This document shows, in pieces, positions 1 through 11,416 of a stretch of DNA of 64,000 nucleotides. The stretch's first letter is position 1, and every line of letters begins with the position of its first letter. Origin of the DNA: an uncultured Gammaproteobacteria bacterium (GTDB lineage: Bacteria > Pseudomonadota > Gammaproteobacteria > Pseudomonadales > Porticoccaceae). The stretch spans positions 62,001-126,000 of the forward strand of contig CAJXQR010000004.1 of assembly GCA_913058345.1 (NCBI GenBank). The letters are read 5' to 3'. The position numbers and the translations under genes are program-made. The notes beneath the pieces are model-generated. The model was not told the DNA's origin, ran no database searches, and saw only the letters and a list, made by a program, of their open reading frames with translations.

Positions 1-645
1 TTCCTGCCGGTCGGCATCAGCACGAATTTCTTCAGCCGCTTCCTTGCCGATAGAGCGTAATTCTCGAGCTTCTTTCTCACGCTCAGCTTGCATGCGGCGG
101 AACACCTGCTCGCTCACCTCGGAGGGAAGGTCAATGCGTTTAACACGAACATCCACCACTTCAACACCCAGAGACTGAGTAACGGTCTTGTTCAATTGCT
201 GAGTAATATTGTGCATTAAAGCATCGCGCTCACCGGATACCACCTCGTGCAGAGTCCGCGTACCAAACTGATTACGCAGACCATCGTTAACACGATCACC
301 AAGACGGGCATGGGCCACGGCTTCATCACCGCCGGTCGCCTTATAGTAAACCTCAACGTCCTTAATTCTCCACTTGGCAAAGGCATCGACGATCAAGCGT
401 TTTTTCTCACGGGTCAAAAAACTATTTGGTTCGGCGTCAAGAGTGAGGACCCGCGCGTCAAATTTACGCACTTTGTCGGCCAGAGGCCATTTAAAGTGGA
501 GACCTGGTGGAATATCGGCTTCGGTAATGCGACCAAAATGTAGCTTAACGCCCCTTTCCGTTTCTTTAATAACATAAATAAAACTATTGCTAAAGATAAT
601 CGCGAGGACAACAAGCACTAAAATCTTTGGAAAACTCTGGTTCAT
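1..645 (-). CDS. hflC: HflC, membrane SPFH-family modulator of FtsH protease (3' end beyond window)
   Basis: Partial gene: 215 codons are present from the ATG at 645 and the frame is still open at base 1, so the C-terminus lies outside. The protein starts with a single membrane segment (about residues 8-27) and continues as an SPFH/band-7 domain rich in charged helices, as expected for HflC. In the family HflC pairs with HflK in a large periplasm-facing inner-membrane assembly around the FtsH protease and tunes its activity. The ATG overlaps the hflK stop (TAATG), so the pair is very likely translationally coupled. Confidence 0.96.
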   Translation of the reverse strand, partial: MNQSFPKILVLVVLAIIFSNSFIYVIKETERGVKLHFGRITEADIPPGLHFKWPLADKVRKFDARVLTLDAEPNSFLTREKKRLIVDAFAKWRIKDVEVYYKATGGDEAVAHARLGDRVNDGLRNQFGTRTLHEVVSGERDALMHNITQQLNKTVTQSLGVEVVDVRVKRIDLPSEVSEQVFRRMQAEREKEARELRSIGKEAAEEIRADADRQE

Positions 646-1802
646 TAGCGTGACTCCCGGCGTTGATTATTGGATGACTGGTTGCGAATCCGGTCAATCA
701 CTGCCTCTGTAATCAGGTTGATATCCGCTGAAGTGAGCGATCTAACTTGATTTTTACTACTGCTGCCAGAGCTTGTGGCTTGCTGCTGCATAATCTTGTC
801 CAACGGCAGATAAAGCATGTTATTGCCACCTTCAACATCGACCACCACTTTCGAGCTGTTTTCCATCACTGTTTGCATAGCATCGAGATAAAGCCGCTGG
901 CGAGTAACCTCAGGCGCTTTTTGGTACTCAGCCAACAATTTATCGAAGCGTTCCGCTTCACCTTCTGCATCCGCGACAACGCGAGCCTGATAGCCTTTCG
1001 CTTCTTCAATCACACGCTTGGCTCGACCTCGCGCCTCAGGAACGATGCCATTAGCGTAAGCCTGAGCTTCATTAATCACACGCTCTCTATCTTCCCGCGC
1101 CTTGATCACATCATCGTAAGCCGCTTTGACGGCAGCGGGAGGCTTGGCTTCAAGAATATTCACCTTGACGACTTTAATGCCCGAGCCATAGCTATCGAGA
1201 TAATTCTGCAAACGCTCTTTAACATCGACACTTAATTGTTCACGCCCCGTCGAAACCACCTCGTCGAGACCGCTGCTACCGACCACATGGCGCAAAGCAC
1301 TGTCCGTGGCATGGCGCAAACTATATTCCGGCGCTTTCACATTGAGCACAAAATCTTTTACCGATCGAATGTTGTAGTGCACTGTTAGGGGTAGCTCGAC
1401 AATATTTTCATCCTGGGTGAGCATCTGCCCGCGCGTTTGGTACTGTCGTTCTTCTGTAACACGAACTCGAGTAATATCGTCAATCAGGGGCGGGTTCCAG
1501 TGCAGACCATCGCCAATAATTTCATGGAACTTGCCCAGGCGCAGCACTACCGCCTTCTCCTTAGCATCTACCTGGTAAAAGCCCATGAGCCCCCAAATCA
1601 CTATAGCAATGACGACAATGCCGACTATAGCCATGGCACCCATACCGCCGCCACTGCTATTGCCACTACCACTGCCACCAAAAATCTTGCCGAATTTATC
1701 GCCGATATCTTTCAGAGCTGCGTCGAGATCGGGCGGACTACCGCCTTTACCACTACCGTTACCCCAGGGATCTTTACCGCCACCCGGTTCATTCCAAGCC
1801 AT
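645..1802 (-). CDS. hflK: HflK, membrane SPFH-family modulator of FtsH protease
   Basis: A 385-aa protein with a Gly/Ser-rich cytoplasmic N-terminus containing repeated GSG motifs, one membrane segment at about residues 55-76, then an SPFH domain that begins at the VDAKEKAVVLRLGK stretch and a long coiled-coil region. These are standard HflK features. It is the partner of HflC in the FtsH-regulating complex. The start ATG is preceded by GGAG and the stop overlaps hflC. A gap of 213 bp separates it from hflX, so hflKC may also have its own promoter, although I could not define a convincing one. Confidence 0.97.
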   Translation of the reverse strand: MAWNEPGGGKDPWGNGSGKGGSPPDLDAALKDIGDKFGKIFGGSGSGNSSGGGMGAMAIVGIVVIAIVIWGLMGFYQVDAKEKAVVLRLGKFHEIIGDGLHWNPPLIDDITRVRVTEERQYQTRGQMLTQDENIVELPLTVHYNIRSVKDFVLNVKAPEYSLRHATDSALRHVVGSSGLDEVVSTGREQLSVDVKERLQNYLDSYGSGIKVVKVNILEAKPPAAVKAAYDDVIKAREDRERVINEAQAYANGIVPEARGRAKRVIEEAKGYQARVVADAEGEAERFDKLLAEYQKAPEVTRQRLYLDAMQTVMENSSKVVVDVEGGNNMLYLPLDKIMQQQATSSGSSSKNQVRSLTSADINLITEAVIDRIRNQSSNNQRRESR

Positions 1803-2015
1803 TACTCACTCCAGTGAAAGTACAGGGCGCAAATTCTAACAAGCCCTGATTGAAAAGCCAGCAAACATCACCAACTAACACCAATGAAAAAAATATAAAA
1901 ACGCATAAAACTGCACTATGACGACAGTTCCGCCCCTTTAAAATTACTCTATCTAAATCTCGCCTGCCTATACTCAACCCATCTCATTTAGAGACCGGCT
2001 ACCACAGTGCCGTCA

Positions 2016-3338
2016 TTACTGATTAAAATCGTCGACCGCCGGTAGCTCAGGCTGAAGCCGCACTTGCTGCGACGTCAAACCTGAGGCCTTTAATAAACGC
2101 AACCACTCCGTGCGTGGTAAGCGCACCTCAAGCAAACTACTGCCATCATCATGAAGAACTTCATCAAGGACAGCTCCCGCCTGAAACAATTGCGACCGAA
2201 AGCGCCCAAGTTCATGGCCCAGCGTACACTGACCATGAACTTGATCATGGCCCAATAACTCACGCAGTGCCAGCGGCAACAAGTCAAGGCCGATATCGTC
2301 CTTGGCAGACAACCAAATAGCAGTGGGCTTGCCCATATCATTGCGTTCAATACGCGGTGCGACGCCATCCAGTAAATCAATTTTGTTATAAATTTTCAGT
2401 ACCGGGATATCGCCGGCACCAATTTCATTCAGCACCTCATCAACGCGCTCAACATTTTCAAGACGCTGTTCCGAACTGGCATCAATAATATGCAATAGTA
2501 GCGTTGCATTGGTCGCCTCATCGAGCGTCGCGCGGAAGGCTTCGACAAGTTTGTGGGGCAAATGACTGATAAAGCCTACGGTGTCGGCAAAAATAACCGA
2601 GCCAACTTCGGGCACTTTAAAGGCGCGCATGGTGGGATCGAGGGTGGCAAAGAGCTGATCAGCAGCGTAAACATCGGCACCCGTCAGCCGATTAAACAAA
2701 GTGGATTTGCCGGCGTTAGTGTAGCCCACTAAGGAGACTGTAGGCACCTCTGCTCGACGCCGCGAACGCCGCCCCTGCTCGCGCTGAACTCGCACCTTCT
2801 CAAGGCGCTTAAGAATGGATTTAATACGCACTCGCAACAAACGTCTATCGGTTTCGAGCTGAGTCTCACCGGGACCGCGCAAGCCAATACCGCCTTTTTG
2901 TCGCTCAAGGTGAGTCCAACCACGAATCAGGCGGGTACTCATGTGTTCTAACTGGGCGAGCTCAACCTGCAGCTTACCTTCGTGGGTTTGGGCACGTTGC
3001 GCAAAAATATCAAGGATTAAACCCGTGCGATCAAGTACCCGGCAAGAAAGCGCATGTTCTATATTTCGTTCCTGACTGGGCGTTAAGTTGTGATTAAAGA
3101 TAACCAAACCCGCGCCACTACTGTCGACCTGCTGTTTTATTTCTTCAAGTTTGCCAGTCCCGACAAAAAATTTTGCCGTCGGAACATCTCGACTGCCGGT
3201 AATAAACGCAATCGGATCGCCACCCGCTGAAATTACCAGTTCTTCAAACTCGCGAGGGTCTTCCGGCTCGCGTTCGCTGCTTAAATTCAGATGAACAAGG
3301 ACTGAAAGTTCACCAGATTTGGGGCGGTCAAAAAACAA
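2016..3338 (-). CDS. hflX: HflX, ribosome-associated GTPase
   Basis: A 440-aa GTPase that fits HflX end to end: the N-terminal HflX domain, the WTHLERQKGGIGLRGPGETQ glycine-rich segment (about 141-160), the P-loop GYTNAGKS at 205-212, the DTVG G3 motif near 252 and a NKID G4 motif. HflX binds 50S ribosomes and splits stalled or heat-stressed ribosomes. The start is TTG, chosen because AGGAGG lies just upstream and the first residues (MFFDRP) align with the E. coli start MFDRY. It begins 8 nt after the hfq stop, so it is in the hfq transcript. Confidence 0.97.
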   Translation of the reverse strand: MFFDRPKSGELSVLVHLNLSSEREPEDPREFEELVISAGGDPIAFITGSRDVPTAKFFVGTGKLEEIKQQVDSSGAGLVIFNHNLTPSQERNIEHALSCRVLDRTGLILDIFAQRAQTHEGKLQVELAQLEHMSTRLIRGWTHLERQKGGIGLRGPGETQLETDRRLLRVRIKSILKRLEKVRVQREQGRRSRRRAEVPTVSLVGYTNAGKSTLFNRLTGADVYAADQLFATLDPTMRAFKVPEVGSVIFADTVGFISHLPHKLVEAFRATLDEATNATLLLHIIDASSEQRLENVERVDEVLNEIGAGDIPVLKIYNKIDLLDGVAPRIERNDMGKPTAIWLSAKDDIGLDLLPLALRELLGHDQVHGQCTLGHELGRFRSQLFQAGAVLDEVLHDDGSSLLEVRLPRTEWLRLLKASGLTSQQVRLQPELPAVDDFNQ

Positions 3339-3346
3339 ACAGCCTC

Positions 3347-3595
3347 CTAATCGTCCGCATCCTCATCGTGGGGTACGGCCATAGGTAGCTTAACAGGACG
3401 CGAGGGCACCACTGTCGAAATGGCATGCTTGTAGACCATCTGGCTGACGGTATTTTTAAGTAACACCACAAACTGATCAAAGGACTCAACCTGGCCCTGC
3501 AACTTAATGCCATTGACCAGAAAGATTGACACAGGAATACGCTCTTTGCGCAAGACGTTGAGGAAAGGGTCTTGTAGATTATGCCCCTTTGACAT
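3347..3595 (-). CDS. hfq: Hfq, RNA chaperone
   Basis: An 82-aa protein with the complete Sm-like core: Sm1 with [20 protein letters not shown] and the [10 protein letters not shown] strand, and Sm2 with [13 protein letters not shown]. Family members form hexamers that bind A-rich and U-rich RNA and match small RNAs to mRNAs. The C-terminal tail after the core is short (about 12 residues ending DEDADD), shorter and more acidic than in E. coli. GGGAG precedes the ATG. It sits in the usual miaA-hfq-hflX order; 160 bp lie upstream before miaA, room for an own promoter. Confidence 0.98.
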   Translation of the reverse strand: MSKGHNLQDPFLNVLRKERIPVSIFLVNGIKLQGQVESFDQFVVLLKNTVSQMVYKHAISTVVPSRPVKLPMAVPHDEDADD

Positions 3596-3757
3596 GGTTG
3601 TTCTCCCAAAAGATTGAGCAATGAAAAGCGACTAATTCTTACGGCTCAAGTAATGAGCAAAAGAAGAACCACAAAATAGACGCAGAAATATGACGATAGC
3701 ACTAATACAGAGCTAAATAACTCGTTCCACTACTGCCAAGCTGAGCCGCGCATCATA

Positions 3758-4789
3758 CTATCCGGCGGCATTCTTGTATATGGCACTACTTTGCAAAATT
3801 TCTAGTACTTTCAACAAAATATCATCAACAGTAAGAACACCACCGTGCTGCGTAAAATCGGAGGTCAAACGGTGCAAGTCAGTCCAGCCCCTCAGCCAGG
3901 TCAATTGTCGCTTGGCCAGTTGACGGGTCGCAGCAACGCCTCGAGCGCGCATCTCATCGTAGGTGCATTCTCCATCGAGGTAAGCCCATATTTGACGATA
4001 GCCAACGGCTCGCACTGCAGGTAATTCTGTCGTCAAATCGCCGCGCTGGCGCAGAGCACTAACCTCCTCAATAAAGCCCTGCTGAAGCATTATGTCAAAA
4101 CGTTGCTCGATACGCTGGTGCAGTACGGCCCTATCAGCGGGTATCAAAGCCAACTGTACGATGCGGTAATCTTTTTCGAGAGGAGCCACACCACAGCCCT
4201 TTTGCAACTGCTGCTCAATGAGCTGTGTTAGAGGCAAACCACTGACGCGATAAACCTCGAGCGCCCGAGAAATACGCTGCGAATGGTTGGGGTGAATGAC
4301 AGCCGCACCCGCGGGGTCAACCTCAGCCAGTAAAGCGTGGACAAAGGGCCAACCCTTGTCGTGAGCTTGCTGCTCAATTTCTCTGCGAATTTTTTCATTA
4401 GCGGCAGGCAAGTCGGCAATACCTTCTCGGAGAGCTTTGAAATACAACATGGTGCCGCCGACTAACAGAGGAATGCGCCCGGCCGCACTAACGCCATCAA
4501 TTTCGCGGCGCGCATCGCGTACAAACTCACCCACAGAATAGGCCTCCCCAGGGTCGCAAATATCAATCAGGCGATGGGGTGATTCATGCAACACACTGGG
4601 TTCGGGTTTGGCAGTGCCAATATCCATACCGCGATACACCTGTGAAGAATCAACACTAATGATGTCGCAGGGCAGCTTCTTGCTAAGCTCTATGGCGAGG
4701 TCGGTTTTTCCCGAAGCTGTCGGGCCCATTAAAAAGATAACTGGCGGGCGCTGGTTAACCACAGGATCAGTACCAGAGTCATCCAACAC
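3758..4789 (-). CDS. miaA: MiaA, tRNA dimethylallyltransferase
   Basis: Transfers a dimethylallyl group to N6 of A37 in tRNAs reading UNN codons. The P-loop GPTASGKT is at residues 22-29 with this start, followed by [16 protein letters not shown] (Asp in the substrate site) and, near the C-terminus, the [13 protein letters not shown] and [13 protein letters not shown] segments typical of MiaA. I place the start at GTG 4789 because GAGAGGG lies 6-8 nt upstream and the length (343 aa) is then close to the family; an open frame continues to a TTG at 4846 inside mutL but has no ribosome site. It begins 2 nt after the mutL stop. Confidence 0.95.
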   Translation of the reverse strand: MLDDSGTDPVVNQRPPVIFLMGPTASGKTDLAIELSKKLPCDIISVDSSQVYRGMDIGTAKPEPSVLHESPHRLIDICDPGEAYSVGEFVRDARREIDGVSAAGRIPLLVGGTMLYFKALREGIADLPAANEKIRREIEQQAHDKGWPFVHALLAEVDPAGAAVIHPNHSQRISRALEVYRVSGLPLTQLIEQQLQKGCGVAPLEKDYRIVQLALIPADRAVLHQRIEQRFDIMLQQGFIEEVSALRQRGDLTTELPAVRAVGYRQIWAYLDGECTYDEMRARGVAATRQLAKRQLTWLRGWTDLHRLTSDFTQHGGVLTVDDILLKVLEILQSSAIYKNAAG

Positions 4790-4791
4790 AG

Positions 4792-6636
4792 TTAGCGCCC
4801 TCTCATGAACAGAGCATCGAGCTCGTTCATTGACAACTGAGTCCAAGTGGGGCGGCCATGGTTACACTGACCACTACGCTCGGTCGCCTCCATCTCGCGC
4901 AGCAGCGCGTTCATTTCTGTGAGCGTTAATTGCCGCCCAGCGCGCACCGATCCATGGCAGGCCATCGTCGATAAAATTTCGTTGATATGCTCTTCAATGC
5001 GCCGCGTGGTGCCGTGAGTGAGCAAATCGGCGAGCACATCTCTGACCAAAGGTTCAACAGCGGCACCACGTAACAAAGCGGGTACCGCACGCACTAGCAA
5101 GCTCTCCGGTCCAGCACGCTGCAGCGTGATACCCAGCGTTTCAAACAGGGACAAATGGCTCTCCCCACAGTCTGCTTCTTTTTCACTCAACGCCAAGGCC
5201 TCGGGTACTAATAGAGGCTGAGCGGCAACGCCGACGCTGTTGTAGGCTGTTTTCATCTGCTCATAGGTAATGCGCTCGTGGGCAGCATGCATATCGACCA
5301 GTACCAAACCTTCACGATTTTCGGCCAGAATATAAATACCCCTTAATTGGCTGAGGGCATAACCGAGTGGCGGAATTTCAGTTTGCTCAGTCACGTCACC
5401 GTTCGAGCTGTTATTGCTCCCGGCCACACCATCCCCTTTTTGACCGGGCAACTGGTAAACCGCCATCTGCTCACCCACCGTGCCCCGATCACGCGCAGGG
5501 AAGATCACGGGGTGCTGATAAGCTGGAGTCGGAGTATCGTGCTGCATCGTCGCAGCGGAAATTCCGCCGTCAACATGAGTCACAGGTACACCTGTCACAA
5601 TGCCAGATGATGGCTCACCCGCGTCACGACCCGGCCCCATTTCCGCAACGATACGAGACAGTGAGCCGTAAAGAAAACCGTGCACCGTCCGACTCTCGCG
5701 AAAACGGACTTCGTGTTTGGTCGGATGTACATTGACATCGACATCAGTGGCTGGCAATTCGAGAAATAACACATAGGCCGGATGGCGACCGTGGTAGAGC
5801 ACATCTTGATAGGCCTGACGCACGGCATGACTCACCACCTTATCGCGAATACTTCGGCCGTTAACATAAAAGAACTGCAGATCCGCCTGGCTGCGCGAAA
5901 ACGTCGGCGCGCCCAGCCAGCCCCACAAACGCAAGTCGCCAACCTCGGTATTAAAAAAGCGCGCCTGCTCCATAAATGCAGGGCCACAGACAGCCGCAAC
6001 ACGCCGCTCCTGCTCCAGCTGAGTGGTGGCCGCAGGGAAACGGCGAGCAGGCTTGCTATTGTGACGAAGCGTAAAAGCGACATCAAAATGACTGAGAGCC
6101 AATTTTTTGAGCACATCGTCAATGCGCGAATATTCAGTCTTTTCCGTACGCAAAAACTTGCGCCGTGCCGGTGTATTAAAAAACAGGTCTCGCACTTCAA
6201 CACTGGTTCCCCGGGGATGGGCCGTCGGCTCGACACCCACTGTCATATCCCGTCCTTCACAACGGGCCAGCCAGCCAGCGCCTTCGTCGAATGTATTACT
6301 ACTCAAAGATAACCGTGAAACGGAGGCGATACTAGCCAGCGCCTCACCGCGAAAACCGAGGGTGCCCACTGCTTCAAGATCATCAAGAGCGAGAATTTTA
6401 CTGGTAGCGTGGCGACTAATGGCCAAGGGCAAGTCATCCTTGTCGATACCGCTGCCATTATCTCGAATTCGCATCCGCTTGATACCGCCCTGCTCGATAT
6501 CAATATCGACAGTATCGGCACCCGCGTCGAGGCTGTTTTCAAGTAACTCTTTAACCACAGAGGCTGGACGTTCAACCACTTCCCCGGCAGCAATCTGATT
6601 GGCCAAGCGAGGGCTTAACAAGTGAATACGTGACAT
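4792..6636 (-). CDS. mutL: MutL, DNA mismatch repair protein
   Basis: A 614-aa MutL. The N-terminal GHKL ATPase shows [18 protein letters not shown] and [10 protein letters not shown]. The start is the ATG of MSRIHLLSP; an open frame continues 53 codons upstream but overlaps amiB and is not MutL-like. The C-terminal domain keeps an endonuclease-type motif, [12 protein letters not shown] near 448-459 (usual form DQHA-X2-E-X4-E), with ACHGS near 558 and CNHGRP near 591. This is the form found in bacteria without MutH and differs from E. coli MutL. It couples MutS mismatch recognition to strand incision. Confidence 0.97.
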   Translation of the reverse strand: MSRIHLLSPRLANQIAAGEVVERPASVVKELLENSLDAGADTVDIDIEQGGIKRMRIRDNGSGIDKDDLPLAISRHATSKILALDDLEAVGTLGFRGEALASIASVSRLSLSSNTFDEGAGWLARCEGRDMTVGVEPTAHPRGTSVEVRDLFFNTPARRKFLRTEKTEYSRIDDVLKKLALSHFDVAFTLRHNSKPARRFPAATTQLEQERRVAAVCGPAFMEQARFFNTEVGDLRLWGWLGAPTFSRSQADLQFFYVNGRSIRDKVVSHAVRQAYQDVLYHGRHPAYVLFLELPATDVDVNVHPTKHEVRFRESRTVHGFLYGSLSRIVAEMGPGRDAGEPSSGIVTGVPVTHVDGGISAATMQHDTPTPAYQHPVIFPARDRGTVGEQMAVYQLPGQKGDGVAGSNNSSNGDVTEQTEIPPLGYALSQLRGIYILAENREGLVLVDMHAAHERITYEQMKTAYNSVGVAAQPLLVPEALALSEKEADCGESHLSLFETLGITLQRAGPESLLVRAVPALLRGAAVEPLVRDVLADLLTHGTTRRIEEHINEILSTMACHGSVRAGRQLTLTEMNALLREMEATERSGQCNHGRPTWTQLSMNELDALFMRGR

Positions 6637-6661
6637 TAAGAATAAAGGCTCAGGAACGTTT

Positions 6662-8062
6662 TCAGGAGGAAATCGGAATTTTAATACGCTGACCAATTTT
6701 GATACGCGTGGACTTAAGACGGTTGTGGCGGCGCAAATCGGCGACCGAGACGCGATAGCGCTGGGCGATGTCCGAGAGGGTGTCACCCCGGGCAATAATA
6801 TGTACTTTGCCAGATTTACGCTTGCGCTCAGCTAACAAGGTGCCCTCTGGCGGCTTTAACTGGAAATGGCGTTTTACCCCACTAAAGATAGCCCTGGCCA
6901 TTTTCTGCTGATAAGCGGGCTGAGCCAATCTACCCGCCTCCTTGGGATTAGAAATAAAGCCCGTTTCAACCAAAATTGAGGGCATATCTGGCGATTTCAG
7001 CACCACAAAACCGGCCTGTTCAACGCGCTTTTTATGTAAGCGAGTAATACCACCCAGCGATTTAAGCACGTGCGTACCAACACCTAAACTACTTTCCAGA
7101 GTTGCCGTCATCGACAGGTCAAGCAACACACCGGCCAGGACCTTATCTTTATCCAGTAGACTGAGCACGCCGACACCACCGATCAGATCAGCGCGATTTT
7201 CTCGCTTCGCCAAATATCGCGCCGTCTCACTACTGGCACTGCGGGTCGACAGCGCGTAGACCGAAGCACCATTAGCCGAGGCTTGTTTAAAAGCATCGGC
7301 GTGAATTGAAATCATGAGATCAGCCCGATGCTTACGTGCTATATCTGTACGCTTGCGCAGCGGAATATAATAGTCGCCATCGCGTACCATCACGGCACGA
7401 AAGCCCGGTTCACGGTCGATCATACTCTGTATGACGCGACTGATAGCCAACACTACATTTTTCTCGCGCAGACGTTTTGGGCCGATAGCACCCGGGTCTT
7501 CACCACCGTGACCAGCGTCAATAGCAATAATAATATCGCGACTTTTCTGGCCCACCAGAGCATCGCCAACCGTTTTTTCTGAATTTTTAGCGCGATCATA
7601 TAAATCAATTACCAGCCGGTCCCCATACTGCTCATTACTCGCCAAGACAAAGCTTCGAGGATTAATTTTCTCCCGTAATTCAAGGACAATACGCAGGTTA
7701 TCGCCGTCAAACTGCGCGCTGCGCAACTCCGTAATGGGGGTATTGGCAAGCTTCAATTGCGAGGGTTTGGTCGCAAAAACGGTATGCTTAACATCAATCA
7801 CCAAACGCTCAGGATTAGCCAGGGTAAATATTTTGTGCTCAACCTGCGCGGATAAATCGAACACCAGTCGCGTATGATCCGGCGCACGCCACAGACGCAC
7901 ACTATCAATTGTCGTTTTCGATGTACTCGGCCCAGCCGCCAAAACTGGCGTAGCTTTCAACACCAGGCCAGCGCAAAAAAAACTCACCAATAGCAGCAGA
8001 CGCAAACCGGCTGTTGCGCCTGAGTGGCCTGTGGTCGCCCCTTGTTCAGTCAAGCTCAGCAT
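6662..8062 (-). CDS. amiB: N-acetylmuramoyl-L-alanine amidase, AmiB/AmiC type, with LysM domain
   Basis: A 466-aa secreted cell-wall amidase. In order: a long signal peptide (about 1-43, hydrophobic [14 protein letters not shown] ending ALA-like), an AMIN domain (about 50-150) for septal targeting, an Amidase_3 catalytic domain with [19 protein letters not shown] and the closing VETGFISN motif (zinc His and Glu residues), and one C-terminal LysM repeat ([16 protein letters not shown]) for peptidoglycan binding. It cleaves the amide bond between MurNAc and L-Ala during daughter-cell separation. The ATG overlaps the tsaE end by 7 nt and is preceded by GAGGA. Position in the tsaE-mutL operon supports amiB. 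Confidence 0.95.
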   Translation of the reverse strand: MLSLTEQGATTGHSGATAGLRLLLLVSFFCAGLVLKATPVLAAGPSTSKTTIDSVRLWRAPDHTRLVFDLSAQVEHKIFTLANPERLVIDVKHTVFATKPSQLKLANTPITELRSAQFDGDNLRIVLELREKINPRSFVLASNEQYGDRLVIDLYDRAKNSEKTVGDALVGQKSRDIIIAIDAGHGGEDPGAIGPKRLREKNVVLAISRVIQSMIDREPGFRAVMVRDGDYYIPLRKRTDIARKHRADLMISIHADAFKQASANGASVYALSTRSASSETARYLAKRENRADLIGGVGVLSLLDKDKVLAGVLLDLSMTATLESSLGVGTHVLKSLGGITRLHKKRVEQAGFVVLKSPDMPSILVETGFISNPKEAGRLAQPAYQQKMARAIFSGVKRHFQLKPPEGTLLAERKRKSGKVHIIARGDTLSDIAQRYRVSVADLRRHNRLKSTRIKIGQRIKIPISS

Positions 8063-8589
8063 TGCGCTTCCTCACTGATGGTTATACCTTTAATACTACT
8101 CCCTGCAAAATTCGATAGCACCCCAACAAGCACAGTTTCACCCTGGTGGGTATGAGAGGTCAAACTCAGGCTTCGCCCCGAAGGGATCACGGCAATCGTA
8201 AGTTCCAGATCGGGCATCGGCAGTATACCCCGCCCTTTGTCCGGCCACTCAATCAAGCATACATTACCCGACTCAAAATAATCCCTGATCCCCATGTACT
8301 CCAGCTCTTCGGGGTCGCCAAGGCGATACAGGTCAAAGTGGTAAACCGTAGACATGGGGAGCACATAAGGCTCTACCAGAGTATACGTGGGGCTCTTCAC
8401 CGCCCCCCTGTGGCCACAAGCCTGCAAGATGCCTCGACAAAGAGTGGTTTTGCCAGCACCCAGTTCGCCTTGAAGATAAATAATCGTTGCTGCCCGATGA
8501 CTCACCGCCAACAAGGACTCACCCAATAACTCGCCGAAGGCGACCATGGCCGCCTCAGCATCGGTATTAAAGGTACAGCGTGAATTCAC
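8056..8589 (-). CDS. tsaE: TsaE, ATPase for tRNA N6-threonylcarbamoyladenosine synthesis
   Basis: A 177-aa P-loop protein (GELGAGKTT at 41-49) with the family segments [12 protein letters not shown] and YHFDLYRL. TsaE works with TsaB, TsaC and TsaD to make t6A37 in ANN-decoding tRNAs; it provides the ATPase step that resets the TsaBD complex. The start is GTG at 8589, whose bases overlap the nnr stop (GTGA), so translation is coupled. It is somewhat longer than E. coli TsaE (about 153 aa), with extra residues at the C-terminus that overlap the amiB start. Confidence 0.95.
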   Translation of the reverse strand: MNSRCTFNTDAEAAMVAFGELLGESLLAVSHRAATIIYLQGELGAGKTTLCRGILQACGHRGAVKSPTYTLVEPYVLPMSTVYHFDLYRLGDPEELEYMGIRDYFESGNVCLIEWPDKGRGILPMPDLELTIAVIPSGRSLSLTSHTHQGETVLVGVLSNFAGSSIKGITISEEAQC

Positions 8590-10181
8590 TGACCGTTGAC
8601 CAGCTGTCGCAGCGGGACAAACAGGTCACTCGCTAACAAACCTTTTTCACCACTTGCTGCTGCGGCTCGGTCTGCCGCAACACTGTGCAAACAAGCACCC
8701 AAACAAGTTGCGGTCGAGGCCTCCAAGCCTTGAGCCAATAAACCACCGATGATACCCGCCAGCACATCACCCATGCCACCGCTGGCCATGCCTGGATTGC
8801 CGTAAGGGCAGAGCCATAGAGACAGTTCAGCGGCGCTATCTGTGGCCCCTCCTCCTGCTTTTGCTTGTTCTCCGGTCATGGCAGAGCCCGCGATCAGGGT
8901 ACCTGCCCCTTTTAACAACACCGTTGCTGAGTACTTCTTGGCGATCTCACAACAGGCTGCCAGGCGGTCAGCCTGAATATCAGCATTGCTACAGCCTAAC
9001 AGCCGTGCCGCTTCACCAGGATGAGGAGTCAGCACCCAGCGACTGGTATCTGCATCGGTCGCAACGCTCGCCTTAGCCCCAACTCGACCCTCGCTGAGAA
9101 TATTTAGTGCATCGGCATCCACTACCATCGGCAAGCCACTCGCTATTGCTTTTTGCAGCATTTGCTCCGACCAGGGCGAGCGACCCAGACCTGGGCCAAT
9201 AACAATCAGCGTTGGACCCTGTAAATACGGCTCCAATTCCTGGCCCGAGGTCACGCCCTTGACCATTAACTCAGGTCGCCGCGCCAACAGTGCAGGCACA
9301 TGCTCTGGACGTGTCGCAACACTCACCAAGCCTGCGCCAACGCGCAATGCTGCTTCTGCCGACATCGCTACCGCCCCGCCGTAGCCCTTGTCACCGCCAA
9401 TAACCAGTACATGACCAAAACGCCCTTTATGGGCATCCCGTTCACGTCGAGGAAAGGTCGACAGCAAGGCCTCAAGCTCGAGTCGCTGCGCTGCAACAGG
9501 CATGGGTTTATCGGCCGAATCCTCATAAACAATTTCGGGTACGGTCAAACCTCGATACATCAGTTCGCCCACCAGGGCGGGGCCACGACCGGTTAACAGT
9601 CCCACTTTAAGACCGATAAAACTCACGGTCATCGCCGCCTCAACAGCGATACCCCGCACCGCACCGGTATCGCTACACAGGCCGGAGGGAATATCCACAG
9701 CCAGCACCGGCAACTTAGACTGATTAATACATGTGATAGCAGCGTGATAATCGGCACGCACCTCACCACTAATACCGGTGCCTAACAGGGCATCAACAAT
9801 GACACTGTTCGTCAACTGCGTCCCACTGGATTGATAACTCTGCCAGGATTGCATTGCCACACCCGCCGCATTGGCAAAAACCCACGCTCGATGCGCGTCA
9901 CCACTTAATTTTTGCGCATCGGCCAATTGAATGATTTCAACAGGGATCAAGGCTTGTTGTGCCAAACCAGCAATAATGTAGCCATCTCCACCATTATTAC
10001 CACCACCACAAAATACGGTAATTTTGTCCGGCGCAGGCCAACGGGCTAACAGCGCATCAAAGGCCTCACTGCCAGCCCGCTTCATCAGTACAATACCCGG
10101 AATACCTTCATCCTCGATGGCCCGACGATCAAGTTCGCGTACCGCTTTGGCGGTATAGAGTCGATTAGAGATTTTTATCAT
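8586..10181 (-). CDS. nnr: Bifunctional NAD(P)H-hydrate repair enzyme (epimerase + ADP-dependent dehydratase)
   Basis: A 531-aa two-domain protein. Residues about 1-225 are the YjeF_N NAD(P)HX epimerase ([13 protein letters not shown] nucleotide-site motif); about 235-525 are the carbohydrate-kinase-like NAXD dehydratase ([19 protein letters not shown] and the catalytic [16 protein letters not shown] segment). Together they repair hydrated NAD(P)H. The ATG at 10181 (MIKISNRLY) is the family-like start; an open frame extends 28 codons further. It is the first gene of the minus-strand superoperon and is divergent from queG, as in E. coli yjeF/yjeS. Confidence 0.95.
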   Translation of the reverse strand: MIKISNRLYTAKAVRELDRRAIEDEGIPGIVLMKRAGSEAFDALLARWPAPDKITVFCGGGNNGGDGYIIAGLAQQALIPVEIIQLADAQKLSGDAHRAWVFANAAGVAMQSWQSYQSSGTQLTNSVIVDALLGTGISGEVRADYHAAITCINQSKLPVLAVDIPSGLCSDTGAVRGIAVEAAMTVSFIGLKVGLLTGRGPALVGELMYRGLTVPEIVYEDSADKPMPVAAQRLELEALLSTFPRRERDAHKGRFGHVLVIGGDKGYGGAVAMSAEAALRVGAGLVSVATRPEHVPALLARRPELMVKGVTSGQELEPYLQGPTLIVIGPGLGRSPWSEQMLQKAIASGLPMVVDADALNILSEGRVGAKASVATDADTSRWVLTPHPGEAARLLGCSNADIQADRLAACCEIAKKYSATVLLKGAGTLIAGSAMTGEQAKAGGGATDSAAELSLWLCPYGNPGMASGGMGDVLAGIIGGLLAQGLEASTATCLGACLHSVAADRAAAASGEKGLLASDLFVPLRQLVNGQ

Positions 10182-10236
10182 TCGTTTTTCCCTGAGATCT
10201 GCCAGAATTATACGATAACCGGAGTACGCTGCGATA

Positions 10237-11352
10237 ATGTCAGTCAAGCAATACACGCCCAGCACCCACCCTGTAAGAGTAACGGATATGCGCGCCGATA
10301 TCCGCCGCTGGGGCCAGGAACTGGGCTTTCAGCAAGTCGGCTTTACTCACATCAACCTTAAGCGGGCAGGCGAGCGACTCCAATCCTGGTTAGCAGCTGG
10401 TTTTAATGGCTCCATGCAATGGCTGGCTGAACACGAAGACAAGCGCTGGCGTCCCGAACAACTTCTGCCCGGCACGGTATCTATTATCAGCGTTAGGATG
10501 AACTATCTGTCACCCGGCACCGATATCATCGCCCGTCTCAAGGATGGCGAGAGTGCTTATATCTCACGCTATGCTCTGGGCCGGGATTATCACAAGCTGA
10601 TACGTAAACGCCTTGCCACTCTCGCCAAAAAGATTGAGCAACATAGCCAACAACCTGTGATTCAACGACCTTTTGTCGACAGCGCCCCGGTGATGGAAAA
10701 GCCCATTGCCGAACAAGCGGGGCTCGGCTGGATTGGCAAGCACACACTGGTACTCAATCGCGAAGCTGGTTCCTGGTTTTTCCTCGGCGAACTCTACACC
10801 AGTCTCGAATTGCCCGCCGATACCCCAACGACTGAAAAGCAATGTGGCAATTGCCGAGCCTGTCTCAAAATTTGCCCCACCCAGGCCTTTCCCGAACCCT
10901 ATGTGCTCGATGCCCGGCGCTGTATTTCCTATCTCACCATTGAAAATAAAGGCCCCATCCCCCAAGAGTTTCGCCAAGCCATTGGCAATCGCGTTTTTGG
11001 TTGTGATGACTGTCAGATTATCTGCCCCTGGAATCGCTTCGCCAAAGCCAGCGACGAAGACGACTTTCGGCCCCGCCACAGCCTCGATAACAGCAAACTC
11101 ACCACTTTATTTCAATGGACCGAAGAGGAATTTTTACAGCGCACCACAGGCTCCCCCATTCGTCGCATTGGCTACGAGAGATGGCAGCGCAATCTCGCTA
11201 TTGGACTGGGCAATGCGCCGTGTTCACCTGAAATTATCGAGACCCTTGAACAGGCCCTGCCTCTAGCTTCACCTTTGGTCAGCGAGCATATCCAGTGGGC
11301 ACTCGAGCAACAGCGCAAGTCCACACCAGATAAGCCACAGCTATTGCTATAA
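10237..11352 (+). CDS. queG: Epoxyqueuosine reductase QueG
   Basis: Last step of queuosine synthesis: reduces epoxyqueuosine in tRNA to queuosine using cobalamin and two [4Fe-4S] clusters. The 371-aa product has QueG landmarks: [40 protein letters not shown], a ferredoxin-like [12 protein letters not shown] cluster (Cys 203, 206, 209, 213) and [11 protein letters not shown] (Cys 256, 259, 263). Two starts are possible: ATG 10237 (GGAG 12 nt upstream) or ATG 10288 (MRADIRRW), both compatible with the E. coli N-terminus. It is followed after 64 nt by rpsT on the same strand. Confidence 0.96.
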   Translation: MSVKQYTPSTHPVRVTDMRADIRRWGQELGFQQVGFTHINLKRAGERLQSWLAAGFNGSMQWLAEHEDKRWRPEQLLPGTVSIISVRMNYLSPGTDIIARLKDGESAYISRYALGRDYHKLIRKRLATLAKKIEQHSQQPVIQRPFVDSAPVMEKPIAEQAGLGWIGKHTLVLNREAGSWFFLGELYTSLELPADTPTTEKQCGNCRACLKICPTQAFPEPYVLDARRCISYLTIENKGPIPQEFRQAIGNRVFGCDDCQIICPWNRFAKASDEDDFRPRHSLDNSKLTTLFQWTEEEFLQRTTGSPIRRIGYERWQRNLAIGLGNAPCSPEIIETLEQALPLASPLVSEHIQWALEQQRKSTPDKPQLLL

Positions 11353-11416
11353 ATTAAGCCTCGCTGTAGAATGCCCGACCTCGAAATCAGACTCAACTTA
11401 TTACGGAGCACGCCAG

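Noticed and set aside
4790-4846. Longer MiaA start at TTG 4846
   Set aside because: It lies inside mutL, has no ribosome site and is not family-like; GTG 4789 has GAGAGGG upstream.
6637-6795. 53-codon N-terminal extension of MutL
   Set aside because: It overlaps amiB in another frame and precedes the universal MutL start MSRIHLL; a chance open frame.
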